Origin: Plantago ovata
Lineage: Eukaryota > Streptophyta > Magnoliopsida > Lamiales > Plantaginaceae
Direction of reading: 5' to 3'
Length of the DNA: 64,000 bases
NCBI GenBank assembly: GCA_028274465.1
Contig: CM051455.1
Location: 43,727,129-43,791,128 of the forward strand
Shown here: positions 1 to 12,016 of the stretch, one piece after another
Numbering within the stretch: the first letter of the stretch is position 1
How the letters are laid out: the number at the start of each line of letters is the position of its first letter
The notes under the pieces: generated by a model
What the model was told of the DNA's origin: nothing
What the model saw: only the letters and a program-made list of their open reading frames with translations
Database searches by the model: none
Position numbers and translations under genes: made by a program

Positions 1-107
1 GTATAATTGAATAATTAATATTGCAAGTTGGTGTGAGTCTATGACTACTAGCTAATAAATATATTTTGACGTATTATTGTGATGATGATATGGTATTAAA
101 AATGCAG

Positions 108-1335
108 AAAACAGTGGTGACAACAAAAAGTGTAGAGTATATGCCATTCCTCCTATCATTTTTCCTTTTCTTGAATGGTGGAGTTTGGACTTTCTACGCC
201 CTACTCGTCACTGATTGGTTTCTTGGTGTAAGTCTCCCTACTTATCAATATCCTAATCGTAATTATTCTTCTTCAACACTAATTAGTTTAACTAATGTTC
301 CACTCTCATCTTCATTATTATTGTTGTAGATACACCAAATCTTTAAATAACTACTTAAATATTAAATATTACGATCATCTCCTACTACTACTTCAAAATA
401 GAATTATAACTGTCCCAAAATCTATAAACCTCTAACTATTAAGGAGATACAAAATTTAGTCATTTATATTATTTTTCCAACTACATCATAATTTTTTTTT
501 CCTATTTTTATCGGTTTTTATGACAAAAAAGATTAGCATGAGGAGACATGGTGGGTGACGGTACGAATTTGTTGACATCCTTGAAACCAAATACTATTGA
601 TGTTCAAACAGCTGTCTAGCCAGGGCCATCATCAATGCATCCAATTAAACATGAGCTAGCTACTTTTTAATTTTGTTTGATGCTCCATTAGATTTGATTT
701 TCCAAGTGATTGGTCGTGATCCAGACAGATAGCCTATCAATCCGCCATGTACTTCTAATTAATTTCTAACTCATAAAAAATCTGTCAAACTTAAAGTTGG
801 ATGATAAGATACCATACCTAAATTAGACATATGATCATTGTTTTCATTACCAAAAAATAAAATGTACTACGGAGTACGTATTTTGCAATTTTTTACATTT
901 CCGCATACCTATAATCAAATTGTTCGCTCGTGTGTTCATGTGTGATGTGCATATCGTCTTTTTTTAGATCTTTGGGGGTGGATCATTGATCCATAATCCA
1001 CCTTCCCTCTCATTAAAGTGTCTACAACTACGAGACCTTTTGTGGATACAAATGATTTTGCTCTACTCGTATATATCAGTTTAAAACTCTATTCTTTTCA
1101 TCTGAAAATTGATTAAGTTCAGTTTAGATTAGTTCAGTTCAATCAGTTCAAATCAGTTCAGATCGTCCTTGGTAATAATGTGCAGGTACCTAATGCAATG
1201 GGGTTCCTATTTGGAGCAGCTCAGCTTGTACTTTACGCTGTTTACTCCATCAAACCTAAATCATCAAAGGGTTTCCCAGTTGATTTCGAGGAAGGATCGC
1301 AAACAGAGAGCCTGCTTCCATCCTCCACTGTCTAA
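108..1335 (+). CDS. SWEET16/17: SWEET sugar transporter (clade IV, SWEET16/17-like), last two exons only
   Basis: This is the 3' end of a bidirectional sugar transporter of the SWEET family, whose clade IV members work mainly at the tonoplast. The gene enters from the left edge. One exon is 108-227 (40 codons) and the terminal exon is 1186-1335 (49 residues plus TAA); both are in phase 0 with clean AG and GT borders. The first exon reads VVTTKSVEYMPFLLSFFLFL then NGGVWTFYALLVTDWFLG, the hallmark of the second MtN3/saliva repeat (TM5-TM6). The last exon continues VPNAMGFLFGAAQLVLYAVY (TM7) and a short soluble tail ending LLPSSTV. The intron between them (228-1185) holds degenerate TTCAGT-rich sequence at about 1115-1165. 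The gene converges on the PP1 gene. The 5' exons are outside the window. Family is certain; the clade is inferred from memory of SWEET16/17 sequences. Confidence 0.93.
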
Positions 1336-2276
1336 TGATATAAAAAACAAGTATTCGAAATGTGCAAAGAAAAAATCAGAATACTCGACAGAAGAAGCAG
1401 CAGCAGCAGATAAAAGGAAAATGCAGAATTATAAAATGGGGTTTTATTAGAAATTTTGCCAAGTTAATGTGATTTTTACAGCATTTTTTTCCACTATAAA
1501 GGTTTTTACAAGTTCCATTTGTAAATAATTCTTTCTTCTTTGATTTTTCTTCTTTTTCCAGGAGAGGTTTGAGAGTTGTATAATGTATTATGAGTGTAAT
1601 ATACAATGTATTCATGGGAATGCAAATGTTTTGATCTCATCAATTTTTGTTAACATCAAAGTAAAAGTGCATCCGTTTCGTATTTTGAGCCACAAGATCC
1701 CTAAAGAAGTTCATAGACCTGGTCTACGTAAGTATCTCCGACCTTAGAAATTAGGCCTCGATGAAGTTGAATCGGCCATTTAAGTAACCGTGTCTAACAC
1801 ATCTCAAAAATGTTACTTCTTGATCAAGAGCCTAAACACAGACAAAATTGGCTGCAATATGATGTGCACAGATGATCACAAAGTCACAACAAACACCATC
1901 AATGTAGTTAGAAATGGATATACAAAATGAACTCTAGAATCACAGTATCATTTGTAAATTAAAGTGTTACTACTATCTACCCAAATGCAACAAACAAACA
2001 ATATGCTTCTTTTTTTTAATTTCTGGACACTAGGAGAGCTTTCTATTAACCAAATTGAAACAACTTGGTCCTTCTCAAATTTACAGATGTTCTTCTTGCT
2101 AATCCATTGTGATAAAACTGTCTTCAATCTTCAAAACACGTAAAAAAAAAAATGCACACAGGACGGGTAAGACACTTTCTCCATAGAGTCCCTTCGCGGT
2201 GTGTAGAGAAAAGTAGCAGAAAGCTTTTGAGTGATCTACTCACCATGATGAGCTATCATGTACAAGTTCTGATTCA
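1336..2276. other. Convergent 3' UTR and intergenic stretch between SWEET and PP1
   Basis: This holds the 3' UTR of the SWEET gene (to about 1.6 kb) and the 3' UTR of the opposing PP1 gene (from about 2.0 kb). I see no further coding potential, and the short open frames here are AT-rich and resemble nothing. Confidence 0.6.
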
Positions 2277-5260
2277 TTAGGAACCTCCGATTTTTGGGGG
2301 CTGTAATTGGCAAAAACAAAAGACAATGATACACGGCGAGGAAAATTCGTATCCAATAATCAAACTACTAGTATATATGTCCAGCACGCTAGAAATAAGA
2401 GCACAAAGCCCTGCGTTTTATATGGATCTTGCATTAAATTCCCTTCTATTGCACAGAGTTTCATTATGTATGCAAAAGCTCTAAACCAACTCCGGTTTCT
2501 TTCCAAATTTCAGGAAGTATCTTTCAAAAACCAACACTTTCCATATTAAATAACCAAGGAGCTGAGGTGTAGACTTCATAAAATATGGCACATACAAGTA
2601 CTTTCACCAACAAGAGTCAAAGGACACACGAAGAAATTGAGTAGAGAACTGTTCGCATGAAGGTGTGAATAGTAAAATAAAGATTCTGATGTACCTTCTT
2701 TAAAGGCATCTTGGAAGTGCCCGGTTGAGGTTTTAGTATCTCAAATGAACACACTAGAGATTCGTCAACACTCAAAAGAGCACCAGCATTATCGAATTCT
2801 CCACCATAGTTTGGAGCCGAAAATATTGTGACGAGTCTTCTCTTAGCAAAGAACTCGTATCCATCCTCTACCACCTGCAGTAAACACACGAGACTGGAGA
2901 TCAATATTCCTCTAGTAAATAAAAGACCCACTCAGATAAGTGACTTGCATATCCCTTTCCACTGTTTCTATTCCACACAGGGGCAAAGCCAGGAAATTTT
3001 TTCATTCCGTGTTAACTTAAACTCATTAAATAACAATATAATTAATTAATTAAATAGACATAAAATACATAAAATTATTTTAAAAAGAACTAAAACTACT
3101 AGCAAAATATTGCATTATATGTACATCATTCAAAACTTAGAACAAAAAAAGGTCTTTTAAAGGCTCATTTTTCCTAAGAAGTTCTATATAAATCAAATTT
3201 TTGTATATATTAGGAAAACTCACTCTAAACAAGTAGACCTCTTTAATGTTTTCACCATAAAACATACCGTGCTAACCGTAAAAACAATAAAACTATATAG
3301 TAGAAAATTTCTCAAATCTACCCCGTGATGTAGCACAGGCTAGATACTAGCTAGCATCACGCCTGATTCCACAGCACAAAATCACAAATTAGTGTTTCAG
3401 AAACTCTGGCCAAACCCGTTTTTGCCAAATTTTCTGAATTCGTAAATACAGATTTTCGCACATAGTTCATGAAAATATTGAGGGGCCAATGAAATACAGA
3501 GTATTGAACTAAGTTTTACGTAAACAATGTGAAATGGCATGGTGAACCAGAAAAAGAAGATAGCAACGAAATTTAGACACGCTAAAGAAAAATGTATAAT
3601 TACCTGATGACCCCTGCAAATTAGGTCCAAATCATTTTGTTCTAAAAAATTGGAAACTGCATCAGCCCCAAATGTGCACGAAACACCTCTATCACTATCA
3701 GACCAACCCGATATCCTAGGATCAGGATCAGACCAAAGTAAATCACACAGCAGGCCGTTATCTGGGATGTCAGTGGGCCTTGTAAGCTCTTTTATCTGAC
3801 TTAATTGTTTTAGCTCTGGTGAGAGTCCTCCATGCATACAAAGTATCTTGTCATCTATGAGAGCAGAGACTGGCAAACAGTTAAAGCAGTCGGTGAATAT
3901 CTTCCAGAGGCGAACATTGAATCTCCTCTTACATTCGTCGTAGAATCCGTATATCCGATTGATTTTGGCATCTTCATGGTTTCCCCTTAATAGGAAAACT
4001 TTGTCCGGGTACTTAATCTTGTACGCCAATAACAAGCATATTGTTTCCAAACTCTGCTTGCCTCTGTCGACGTAGTCACCGAGAAACAGGTAATTTGCAG
4101 CAGGGGGATACCCACCGTATTCAAAAAGCCTTAATAGGTCTTGGTACTGTCCATGTATGTCACCTGAAATAATAACAAAGTATTGCTTGATTAGACAAAA
4201 AATAAATACGAGTTATAAGTGAGTTTTTGTAACAGGCAAAGCTACAATTTTTCTATGCAAACAATGGAATCTCTGCTTTAGCTAGAAAATAATGCAAACA
4301 CTTTGTCGAGCTGATGAATGTCAACACAAAAAAAATAACCTCATTGAAAACTCTTGTTTGTCAAACTTTTTCCTAGAAGAAAACGGTGAACATAATGCAG
4401 TTAGTAAAATAAAGAAACTGCTGATGATGAAAATTTGCAATGTGGTAAGTTATGGGTGAAAATTTTCAAATGCAGTGCTTGTCAAAGAGAGTATACAAAT
4501 GTTGAACTATGAATCTAAACATAATTCCTCAAGAGTCGATAAAATTATCAAAACACCATAAACAACTTTAATTGAACAAATGGTCTCAAGTGCAATTATA
4601 TGAACTATGAACACAGGGCGATCAAGTTTACATGAACAAATAAATGAAATGATGCATTGCAAAGGCATCATTAAGCACTAATTTAGGCCATTTCACACAA
4701 GTATATCTACATTGACATATGAATCAAGAGACAATAAAGGTAACACAAAATCTAGCTGAGTTCATCCTAATTTGTAAAATGTTAGTATCCTCTAAATTCA
4801 GTTTAGAAGCTGGGAATTCATTCCCCTTATATGATTCCTACAAAGAATATCAATTTAGGGCATTTTCTACAAATAATAAAAAGAATAAGCCAGAATCATC
4901 ATATAATTCCAAATTCCAATATTAATAATCATTATTATGTATTATAAAATCAATCAATAAAATGAGGCAAACAATGAATTCCCTAAATAAATCAGTCAGT
5001 TTCATGAAACAAAAGATGATCAAAACATTAAGAAGGAGAAAAAGAGAGAGAAGGTAAGCGAGCGACCGACCGCAAATCTTGACGGGGGCACGAATTTCAA
5101 GGAGATTAGGCTGAGAGAGGAAAATCTGTCGGGCGTTGACGCAGAGCTGGCGGATCTCGGCTTCGGAAAGCTGGACCTGCTTGACTTGTTTGCCTTCCAA
5201 TAACCGCCGTATTATGTCATCCAAAACACCCATGTCCATCATTCCTTCCATTGTCATCAT
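2277..5260 (-). CDS. TOPP: Serine/threonine protein phosphatase PP1 catalytic subunit (TOPP type)
   Basis: The catalytic subunit of PP1 removes phosphate from Ser/Thr in nucleus and cytosol, with targets chosen by regulatory subunits. Four exons in transcription order are 5260-5071, 4163-3604, 2874-2695 and 2300-2277; they join in frame to 317 residues, normal for plant TOPPs. The metallophosphatase motifs are all present: GDIHG (64-68), GDYVDRG (92-98), LLRGNHE (ending 127), MHGG, and the [14 protein letters not shown] loop in exon 3. The last exon is tiny: the chain ends PLKK in exon 3 and PPKIGGS plus TAA in exon 4. I chose the first Met of a cluster ([10 protein letters not shown]), so the true start could be M2, M4, M7, M8 or M10 at the cost of a few residues. 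One oddity is ICRGHQ at 244-249, where the family normally has ICRAHQ, next to the metal-binding His. The gene is otherwise intact. Confidence 0.95.
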
Positions 5261-6310
5261 CTTCTTCTACTCTGGTGCTTCTTGATTATGTTGTTTCAAT
5301 CTCAATTGCTGCATCAACCAATCAATCGAGGATTGGGGCAATCGTGCAAGTCCTCCTCCTCTGTTGCTGTTTCGTGTTTTCCTGTAATTAAAGATAAGAT
5401 GATGAAGGATAGATAATGATTGGGGGGTATGGAATGGAATTGGATCAAAGACAGAGAGAGAGATACTAGAAAATAAGAAAATAAGAAATGGTCTGGGATG
5501 ATTGGAGACTGTTGTTTGTTTGTTTGTTGCCCTGTTGTTGTGTTGGTGTTATTTGTTTGGTTATTATTATCACTTTTATTATTATTATTATTATTATTCG
5601 TCTTTATTTTTTTTGTTTTTATTAGTGATATGAATGATGAGGTGGATGATAAGAGGTGCACAACTACACATTTACATACTCATATCAAATTAAAATAAAT
5701 ATATAATAAAATGGAATTACATAATACTATCTCTCTTTGGTCTTTCATTAAGGTTGTTTGGTCGTCTCTATATACTTAACTCCCTCTAATAACATTTGTC
5801 TCATTTTCTTTCTCTCTCTAAAAAAAAAAAAAAAAACCACATTTATGCTTTTCTTATCGATCACATATACTTGATAGTTGATTATATGTTACATACAAAA
5901 TTACAAATATAAACGATTTCTTAGACACACCACACCCTCAAGGGAATTCAATGATTCACCCTTCACTACTCAGTGTGGTACGTGATATCCACAATGTGTT
6001 CACTCTTATAGTGAGAGGAAATAACTCACCACGTATTTATAAGTGGATCATTGAACCACCTCTAGGATCTAATTTTTAGTCAAATGGACGCCACTTTCAG
6101 CTCTAATACAAACTCATTTTTGGCCTTGTTAATAAGTGGTTCGATTTCAAAAAGTTTCCTTTATATAAATTAAATTAGCATATTTTATGTTTACATTAAT
6201 TTTATGCTCAACTTATTTTAAATTGATACTCCTTTCATTTTACATTTATTTTTAGAGTAATGCATGAAACTTTTATGGGAATATGTCTTCCGAAACTTTA
6301 TAAAAATATA
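5261..6310. other. PP1 5' leader/promoter region and AT-rich intergenic DNA
   Basis: Upstream of PP1 the minus strand is rich in pyrimidine/purine tracts and a TTA/ATT microsatellite (5576-5598), as often seen in plant 5' leaders. The open frames at 5314-5698 on both strands are low-complexity shadows of this. A run of 15 or more A's lies at about 5821-5836. I see no gene. Confidence 0.5.
5576..5598. repeat. (ATT)n microsatellite
   Basis: About seven to eight perfect TTA/ATT units lie in the PP1 upstream leader, likely polymorphic in length. Confidence 0.85.
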
Positions 6311-6320
6311 ATTATAAAAA

Positions 6321-7299
6321 GGGAAAATTACATAAACCCACCTTGTTGCTGCCTCACTTTTCAAAATCTTCCTCCTTAGATAATCAATTACGTTTTGCCC
6401 CAAAATGATAAGTTTGTGTTGACCAACTTATTTGGTTTTGTTCAAATGTTAATCACCAAACATGCCCTTATCAATTTTCAGAATTTAATTTTTCTTTTTT
6501 ATTTTCTTCTTTCCTTTTTCTTTTCTCCTTTTCCATTTTTCCTCTTTTTATTTTTTTACCTTCTTCTTCAAAATCCGGTACCGGACTTTTTCCGGTACCG
6601 GAATTTTTCCGACAGCAGCTCCGGTTGGAGCTGCCAAACAGCTCCGACCGGAGCTTTAAATTGCTCTAGTCGGAGCTATAAACAGCTCCGATCGGAGTTG
6701 TTCACAGCTCCGATTGGAGCTGTTTAATGCTCCAATAGGAGCAGCCGGGATGGGTTGCTCCGATTGGAGCATTTACAGCTCCGATTGGAGCTGTTCTACA
6801 GCTCCAATCGGAGCTACAGCTTGGCCAGAGCTGTCAACAGCTCCGACCGGAGCTCCAGTCAGCTCCGATTGGAGCTGTCCTTTTTTTTTTTTTTTTTTTA
6901 ATTTTTTTTTACTTTTATAATTTTTTTAAATTTTTTATTTAAATTAGTGGGATGGATTTTGAAATGTGAGTTTTCTAGGGACTTGTTATCGATTAATTTT
7001 TAGAACATTTTGAAATTTATCTAAGTATTGGGTGTTTATTTTAAATAGTTTATGGTCAATTTTGTAAGTTAATAAAATTTAGAGTCAAATGTGTAATAAA
7101 AAAAAATTAAGTTGTTTGGCTACTGAAAATTGAACGGGGACAAAATAGACATTTCCAGACTTTAGTTCACTGAAAGTCAAATCCGTGGGGCAAATAGTAA
7201 TTAGATTTCACGAACAAGGGGGGTAAATGTAATTGAATATCTAAGAGGGAAGATTTTGTAATAAAAAAATCTAAGGAGGGGGCTAGATGAAATTTACCC
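6321..7299. mobile_element. Non-autonomous Mutator-like TIR element with internal palindrome array (copy 1)
   Basis: The element is bounded by an exact 9-bp direct repeat TTATAAAAA (6312-6320 and 7300-7308), the duplication length typical of Mutator-like transposons. The outer ends are inverted repeats: the left starts GGGAAAATTA and the right ends AAATTTACCC. About 60 bp in, the left strand CAAAATCTTCCTCCTTAGAT at 6362 is matched on the reverse strand of the right arm near 7258. The arms stay recognisably similar for roughly 85 bp and more weakly to about 170 bp. No transposase is encoded. The centre holds a pyrimidine-rich tract (6480-6570), two CCGGTACCGG boxes, 11 short hairpins (6615-6878) and a T-rich tract. 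Both open frames overlapping the array (6395-6920) are by-products of the repeats. Confidence 0.8.
6575..6878. repeat. CCGGTACCGG boxes plus array of AGCTCCGA hairpins
   Basis: Two perfect 10-bp palindromes CCGGTACCGG (6575-6584 and 6592-6601) are followed by about 11 copies of a 14-18 bp palindrome of the type CAGCTCCGATTGGAGCTG. They are separated by 5-30 bp of variable spacer. The central two to four bases vary (ATCG, ATTG, ACCG), often with compensating change on the other arm, so many remain self-complementary. The array sits inside the Mutator-like element and is followed by a T20 run. Confidence 0.9.
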
Positions 7300-7708
7300 T
7301 TATAAAAATGACATGTATGTGATCGGAGCTACCCCTGTAGGAATTGAGTACATTAAACAAAGACGGGTAATTTGGGCTTATGAGATGCTAGACTAGTCTA
7401 TTACACCACCAAGACATATACATGTGGGTCTCATATGTGTGGGGTCCACTATCATTAGACTAAGTCTAGCATGAAATAAAGGAGTAATTTGGTTTTGATT
7501 TGATCGTTTTGGCCATGTTGTTGTCGTCATTGTCCGGTTGTCCCCATACATGGTAGATGCGTGCTCTCCTCAATTCTCCACAATCTAAACTACTAGGTAG
7601 TACGAGTAGTAGTGATGGTGGAAAGAATTGTAAGAGCACAACATATCTAGGTTGTTTTATATTGACTAAATATAAATTATTGAATTTTATAATTGTTAGT
7701 GTGAACTT

Positions 7709-8094
7709 AATTTGTCTTCATAGTAGGTGTTGTTTCGTGAAATGAATGATAACATGATTAAACACTCCAAGACGTAGAACAAATATACTTAAAATGAGAT
7801 TATCGGACGTTTATTTTGAAAATTCTAATAACTGTAAACGATCAACAACAGCCAAATTAAGTCGAATCGAAGAGAACGACTCAACAAGAAGGCCAAAAAG
7901 AGTTCGCCAGATTAGTAGTACGTTTAGCTATGTTTATTGTGCATTAGGGATTAGAGCAATACAAACTACATTAATTTGTGTTCATAGTAAGTGTTGTTTC
8001 GGGAAATGAAAGATAACATGATTATAACACTCCAAAATGTAGAACAAATATATTTTAAAATGAGATTATCGGACATTGATTTTGCAAATTCTAA
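7709..8094. repeat. Imperfect direct duplication, offset 264 bp
   Basis: The segment 7709-7830 recurs at 7973-8094. Both begin AATTTGT.TTCATAGTA and both contain ATGAGATTATCGGAC near their end. Similarity is roughly 85 percent by eye. The duplication explains why two neighbouring open frames share the ending CFVK/CFGK and an internal MRLSD. Function is unknown; probably a decayed repeat. Confidence 0.75.
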
Positions 8095-10790
8095 GTTGAA
8101 TAGATTCGATCATTTTGATAGAACAAGATTATATGATAGTACTACGAATTATAGATGCCCCTTTAAAATCTGGAGATCACAGATTGATTGACACTTCGGG
8201 TCACTTTTACACATCATGTTTATGACAATTTCTTACATTATTTGGTAGGAATATTTCAGGTTACTAAATTTTACGAATGTGATCTGAAAACAGCACATAC
8301 GTGGTGGAGTGTGTTTCTTGCATGATCAGGTTTGTAAGAATTCTCATTGACTCGATCTATGTTTATTTTTCTTGAAAATGACCTAGTGTAGAGAGTTTAT
8401 GCATTATCTAAACGATGTAAGACTCAAAAGATACACTAATCACTTGTTTGAAATTGATATTGAACTTATTTAAATGGTGATATCAAGTTAATATGTGAAT
8501 GAGAAGTCAAGTCATTTTTATTGTTGAATAATCTTCACCTCCTACTCTTTTGAAGATTATATTCTCTTTTAAGATGAAAAAAAATTATTCGCTCTACCAA
8601 CAAAATTATAATGAAAGAGAGAAAGAGTACATAAATTGTACATTCCAAAATACACACTCAACACAACCTATGTCCTATCACTCCACAATAATAAGATAGA
8701 ACACCAATATCAAATCCACCTCCACCCATGGCCGTATTCCACGTGTGTAGGGTGTTAATGGACAGAGTTTAATTTTGGCCACATCATCGTGTAATATGTT
8801 TAGTTTCAAAAACGAGCTAAAAGTTAACATGTATGAACCGACATATGGATTCTAGCCAAAACCATAAGAGTGGAATATCGCATCGTGTCTTGGTAGCAAA
8901 AAGAATTAGGACAAGAGATGACCTTACCGTTTTCAAACCACTCACACTTAATTAACATGAAAATTAGTATTTATTTGAGTTCTAAGAGCAATATACGAAA
9001 AACGTCAATATACTTTGTTCAATTGTGAAGCTCAATCTTATGGTCAGAAAGATAAAAGAAAAAGGAAATTGTCCAACATTCCGAGGGAATTAGTAAGTAT
9101 TAGTGTGTGTTTGGCGTCATTTTATCAGTCACCTTATAAGATTATTTCACCTTTTTTTTATTATTTGATCACAATAAGTATGTTTGGTGAATGTCAATAA
9201 GGTGACCGATATGAAAAGTTCTATGTAATAATACGAAGAAGAGTGTTTGGCTAGCCACATTTTCAGAAAATTTTAGACTTGGTCAACTTGATTGGGGTAA
9301 AACGTAATAGTTGAACTAGTAGGGGGAAAAATGAAATGAGGTGCACTAACAGGGGTTCATTCTGAAAATTTCCCAAAATGAAATGATGAGCTACCAGTCA
9401 GTTTATCAATTTGTTTTTGTCAAATAAACAATTAGAAACTGTTCTTTTCGTCTGAACAAGACTGAACCTAAATGAACTGAATTGAATTTATTTATAGTAT
9501 AAAATACAATTAATGAAATATGAACTGAACTGAATGAATTTGAACATATTGAAGTGAACTCGATAGAATTGAAAGAATTGAAGTTAATAAGTTTTTTAAA
9601 AAATAACATAGATTTAGAGTACAAGAATTGATGGATCATGAAACTAAAATGAAATGAGAAATATAGAAAATTAATATAAAATGGATAAAGAAAATGAAAA
9701 TTTAGATAAGAAAGGTAGCAACTGACAAGAAAATATTCCAACCAATTACGGTTGAAAGCTTCCAAACAGAGAGGATAAGCGAGGTAGGAGTACTTGGGAC
9801 TATTATTTTAGGACAGGTCCAGTTCGGGTCGGTTCATTGAGTGTTGACTCAAAAACCGCGGGGCCGCACGATAGGCATCAGCAGCAGCATCTCTTTGTTG
9901 AGTCCACGTGGCCATCAGTATTAGTAGTAACTATTATTATGACAATAATAAAAACTTATTAATTGATAATCAGGCAATTACGTACTACTAGTACTGTAGT
10001 AGTACTAATTCCAGTTGAGGATTAGGGAAAACCGCGTTACGGCGTCCAAGTCAAAGATCCTTTTTCTTCACGTCTCCACTCCACACCAAGTCTCCCACCG
10101 GCCACCAAGTAAGTAAATCTGTAAATGGTTCCCTGTAACTTTACTCTTTCCCTTCCTTTTTATATTTTCTCTTTTTCCTTTTCCTTGTATTTATATTTTT
10201 CCTCCATTTCATTACAATTTTTCGACCTTCCTTTATGCATGTGTAGTAGTACAACTGTACAAATAAAATTCACGGGGCTAACTCATTGATTAGTACTAGA
10301 AGCATCCACTTAAAGGGACCGCACCAAACTCTAGATGGGACTTAGTGCTTCGACAATGGTAGGGATCTGCAAATTTTTAAACACGGTTGGATTTGAACAG
10401 TGAAAAATTACAAATTTCAATTCTTTATACAAGTTCTTCCCCGATTTAAGTGTTATTACTATCATAGAATCATATTTTTCCGTGTTGTTCATTTCTACTT
10501 AATCTAAATTTAGAGTGTTTATATGCCATGTACATATAACATATTGAAATCGTCTTGTGTAGAATTAATATGAACTTGTATTATAATTACATACATATAT
10601 TCTATTGCATTTCTTTCTTTGTGAAAAATATCAAACAACACAATGTTATCGGTGCGGGGGAGTATACATTAGATCACTGCTTTGGTACTCAAACAATCTT
10701 CTGTATGTTATTGCATCAATTTAAAATCGGGTAAATAAAGCTCTTTGAACACAACTGGGTGAAATCTACATGTCTCGGGTCGCAATGGCT

Positions 10791-10899
10791 AGCACAATGG
10801 AGTGTGAAATCCTATCCGACGATTTGACCGTAAACACACTTGGATGAGCGCTCCATGCCTCATGCAATGACCAGCACAATGGAGTGTGAAATCCTATCC
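10791..10899. repeat. Short direct repeat (27 bp, offset 82 bp)
   Basis: AGCACAATGGAGTGTGAAAT plus the next 7 bases occurs at 10791-10817 and again at 10873-10899. It is probably part of an old repeat family; no coding role is visible. Confidence 0.8.
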
Positions 10900-11256
10900 A
10901 ACTGACTGAGTCAACACTTCAGGGGAAACTTGGGTGACTTAACCCTATTTATATTGCTTGTGCTAATGGATTGGTTGGTTGGCATTTAGGGTCGGGGTGG
11001 GGAGGGGCGGGGTGTACGCACGTGAAACTTAAAACAACAATTGTTATAAATCTACATATTAGAACAATTGTGGACTATGAATGTCCGTGTGAAGATAAAT
11101 GTATCATATATCTATCATTAAGATTCATGCGCCCATTTTAGCTTGTGAATACATCGATAGAGCTCATTGAGGTTGAAAATGTACAAGTGTATGTTTATAT
11201 ATCGACTCCTCAATAAGTATCAAATTGTTTATAATGTGTGGAGTTTAGAGTTGATA

Positions 11257-11491
11257 CTTCCTCCATTTTATTTCATTTGAAGTTTTAGCTAATTTCAAAC
11301 TTATCATTTATTCATTTATTTGAAGTTTAAGTTTTTGGCCTCTATTTGACTACTCCTCTTTTTCTTTTTAATCCTTCTATCTATTTATGCAGTTAAATAT
11401 GATTTTATTTTTTAGTCATATGGATTAATCATTGCAATTCTTAATATGTGTGCCATCAACTAAAATTCCATTTAAAACAAAATGAAGGAAG
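11257..11491. mobile_element. Stowaway-like MITE
   Basis: A 235-bp AT-rich element is flanked by TA dinucleotides (11255-11256 and 11492-11493). The ends are inverted repeats: left CTTCCTCCATTTTATTTC, right (reverse strand) CTTCCTTCATTTTGTTTT, both continuing to a shared TTTTAG. Size, TA duplication and CTYCCT ends fit the Tc1/mariner-derived Stowaway family. Confidence 0.8.
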
Positions 11492-12016
11492 TATATTATA
11501 GGTTAAAATAATTTCTTACCACCCATACAAGTCAGCAAGAATTCAATCCTCCGTTAAAAAAAAAAAGAATTCAATCCAAGCATTACTCATGATCAATACT
11601 ATTTGCGAATTACTAAATGGTTATGATTTACACGCACTCTGATTGGACGTCAACAAATCAAATGAGGTCAAACTCCGTGTGATACATAAATCTAAAGTTG
11701 GCAATGGTCCATGATCACTAAGATCTACTCCGTAGCTCATAGACATGTAGTATTGATTTTGGCACGAACCAACCGAATAATGTCAAACTCAATGTTCTAC
11801 ATAAATCTGCACATGGTAATACAAGAAGTAATGTAGTACAATGTACATGACTACTCTGATCTAGTCCAGAGGATGTGAATAAGGTCAAACCACCTTAATA
11901 ACACAATATATCCATGGGTAACACAGGTAAAATCCCACTTTACCATTGAATTACTTTTGGAGTAGATTAAATTGACCCTAGCCATAGGCACTTTTGATCT
12001 ATTTAATTAAGCAACT

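Larger units (their letters stand above)
7310..11256. other. Gene-free intergenic block
   Basis: No coding sequence is convincing over almost 4 kb. It contains a 264-bp-offset duplication (7709-8094), a duplicated 27-bp segment (10791-10817 and 10873-10899), and degenerate GAACTGAATT-like sequence at 9460-9600 that resembles the TTCAGT-rich patch in the SWEET intron. A gene-leader-like stretch at about 10020-10120 has no open frame after it. Open frames here are random. Confidence 0.5.

Noticed and set aside
5314..5698. Ser/Asn/Thr-rich minus-strand and Leu/Val-rich plus-strand frames
   Set aside because: They span an ATT microsatellite and pyrimidine tracts in the PP1 leader; no family resemblance.
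6615..6878. CRISPR-like regularly spaced palindromic repeats
   Set aside because: Spacers are 5-30 bp and similar to each other, units are shorter than CRISPR repeats, there are no cas genes, and the array lies inside a plant transposon.
9406..9765. 119-codon Phe/Tyr/Ser-rich minus-strand frame
   Set aside because: Composition reflects AT-rich degenerate GAACTGAATT repeats; no domain.
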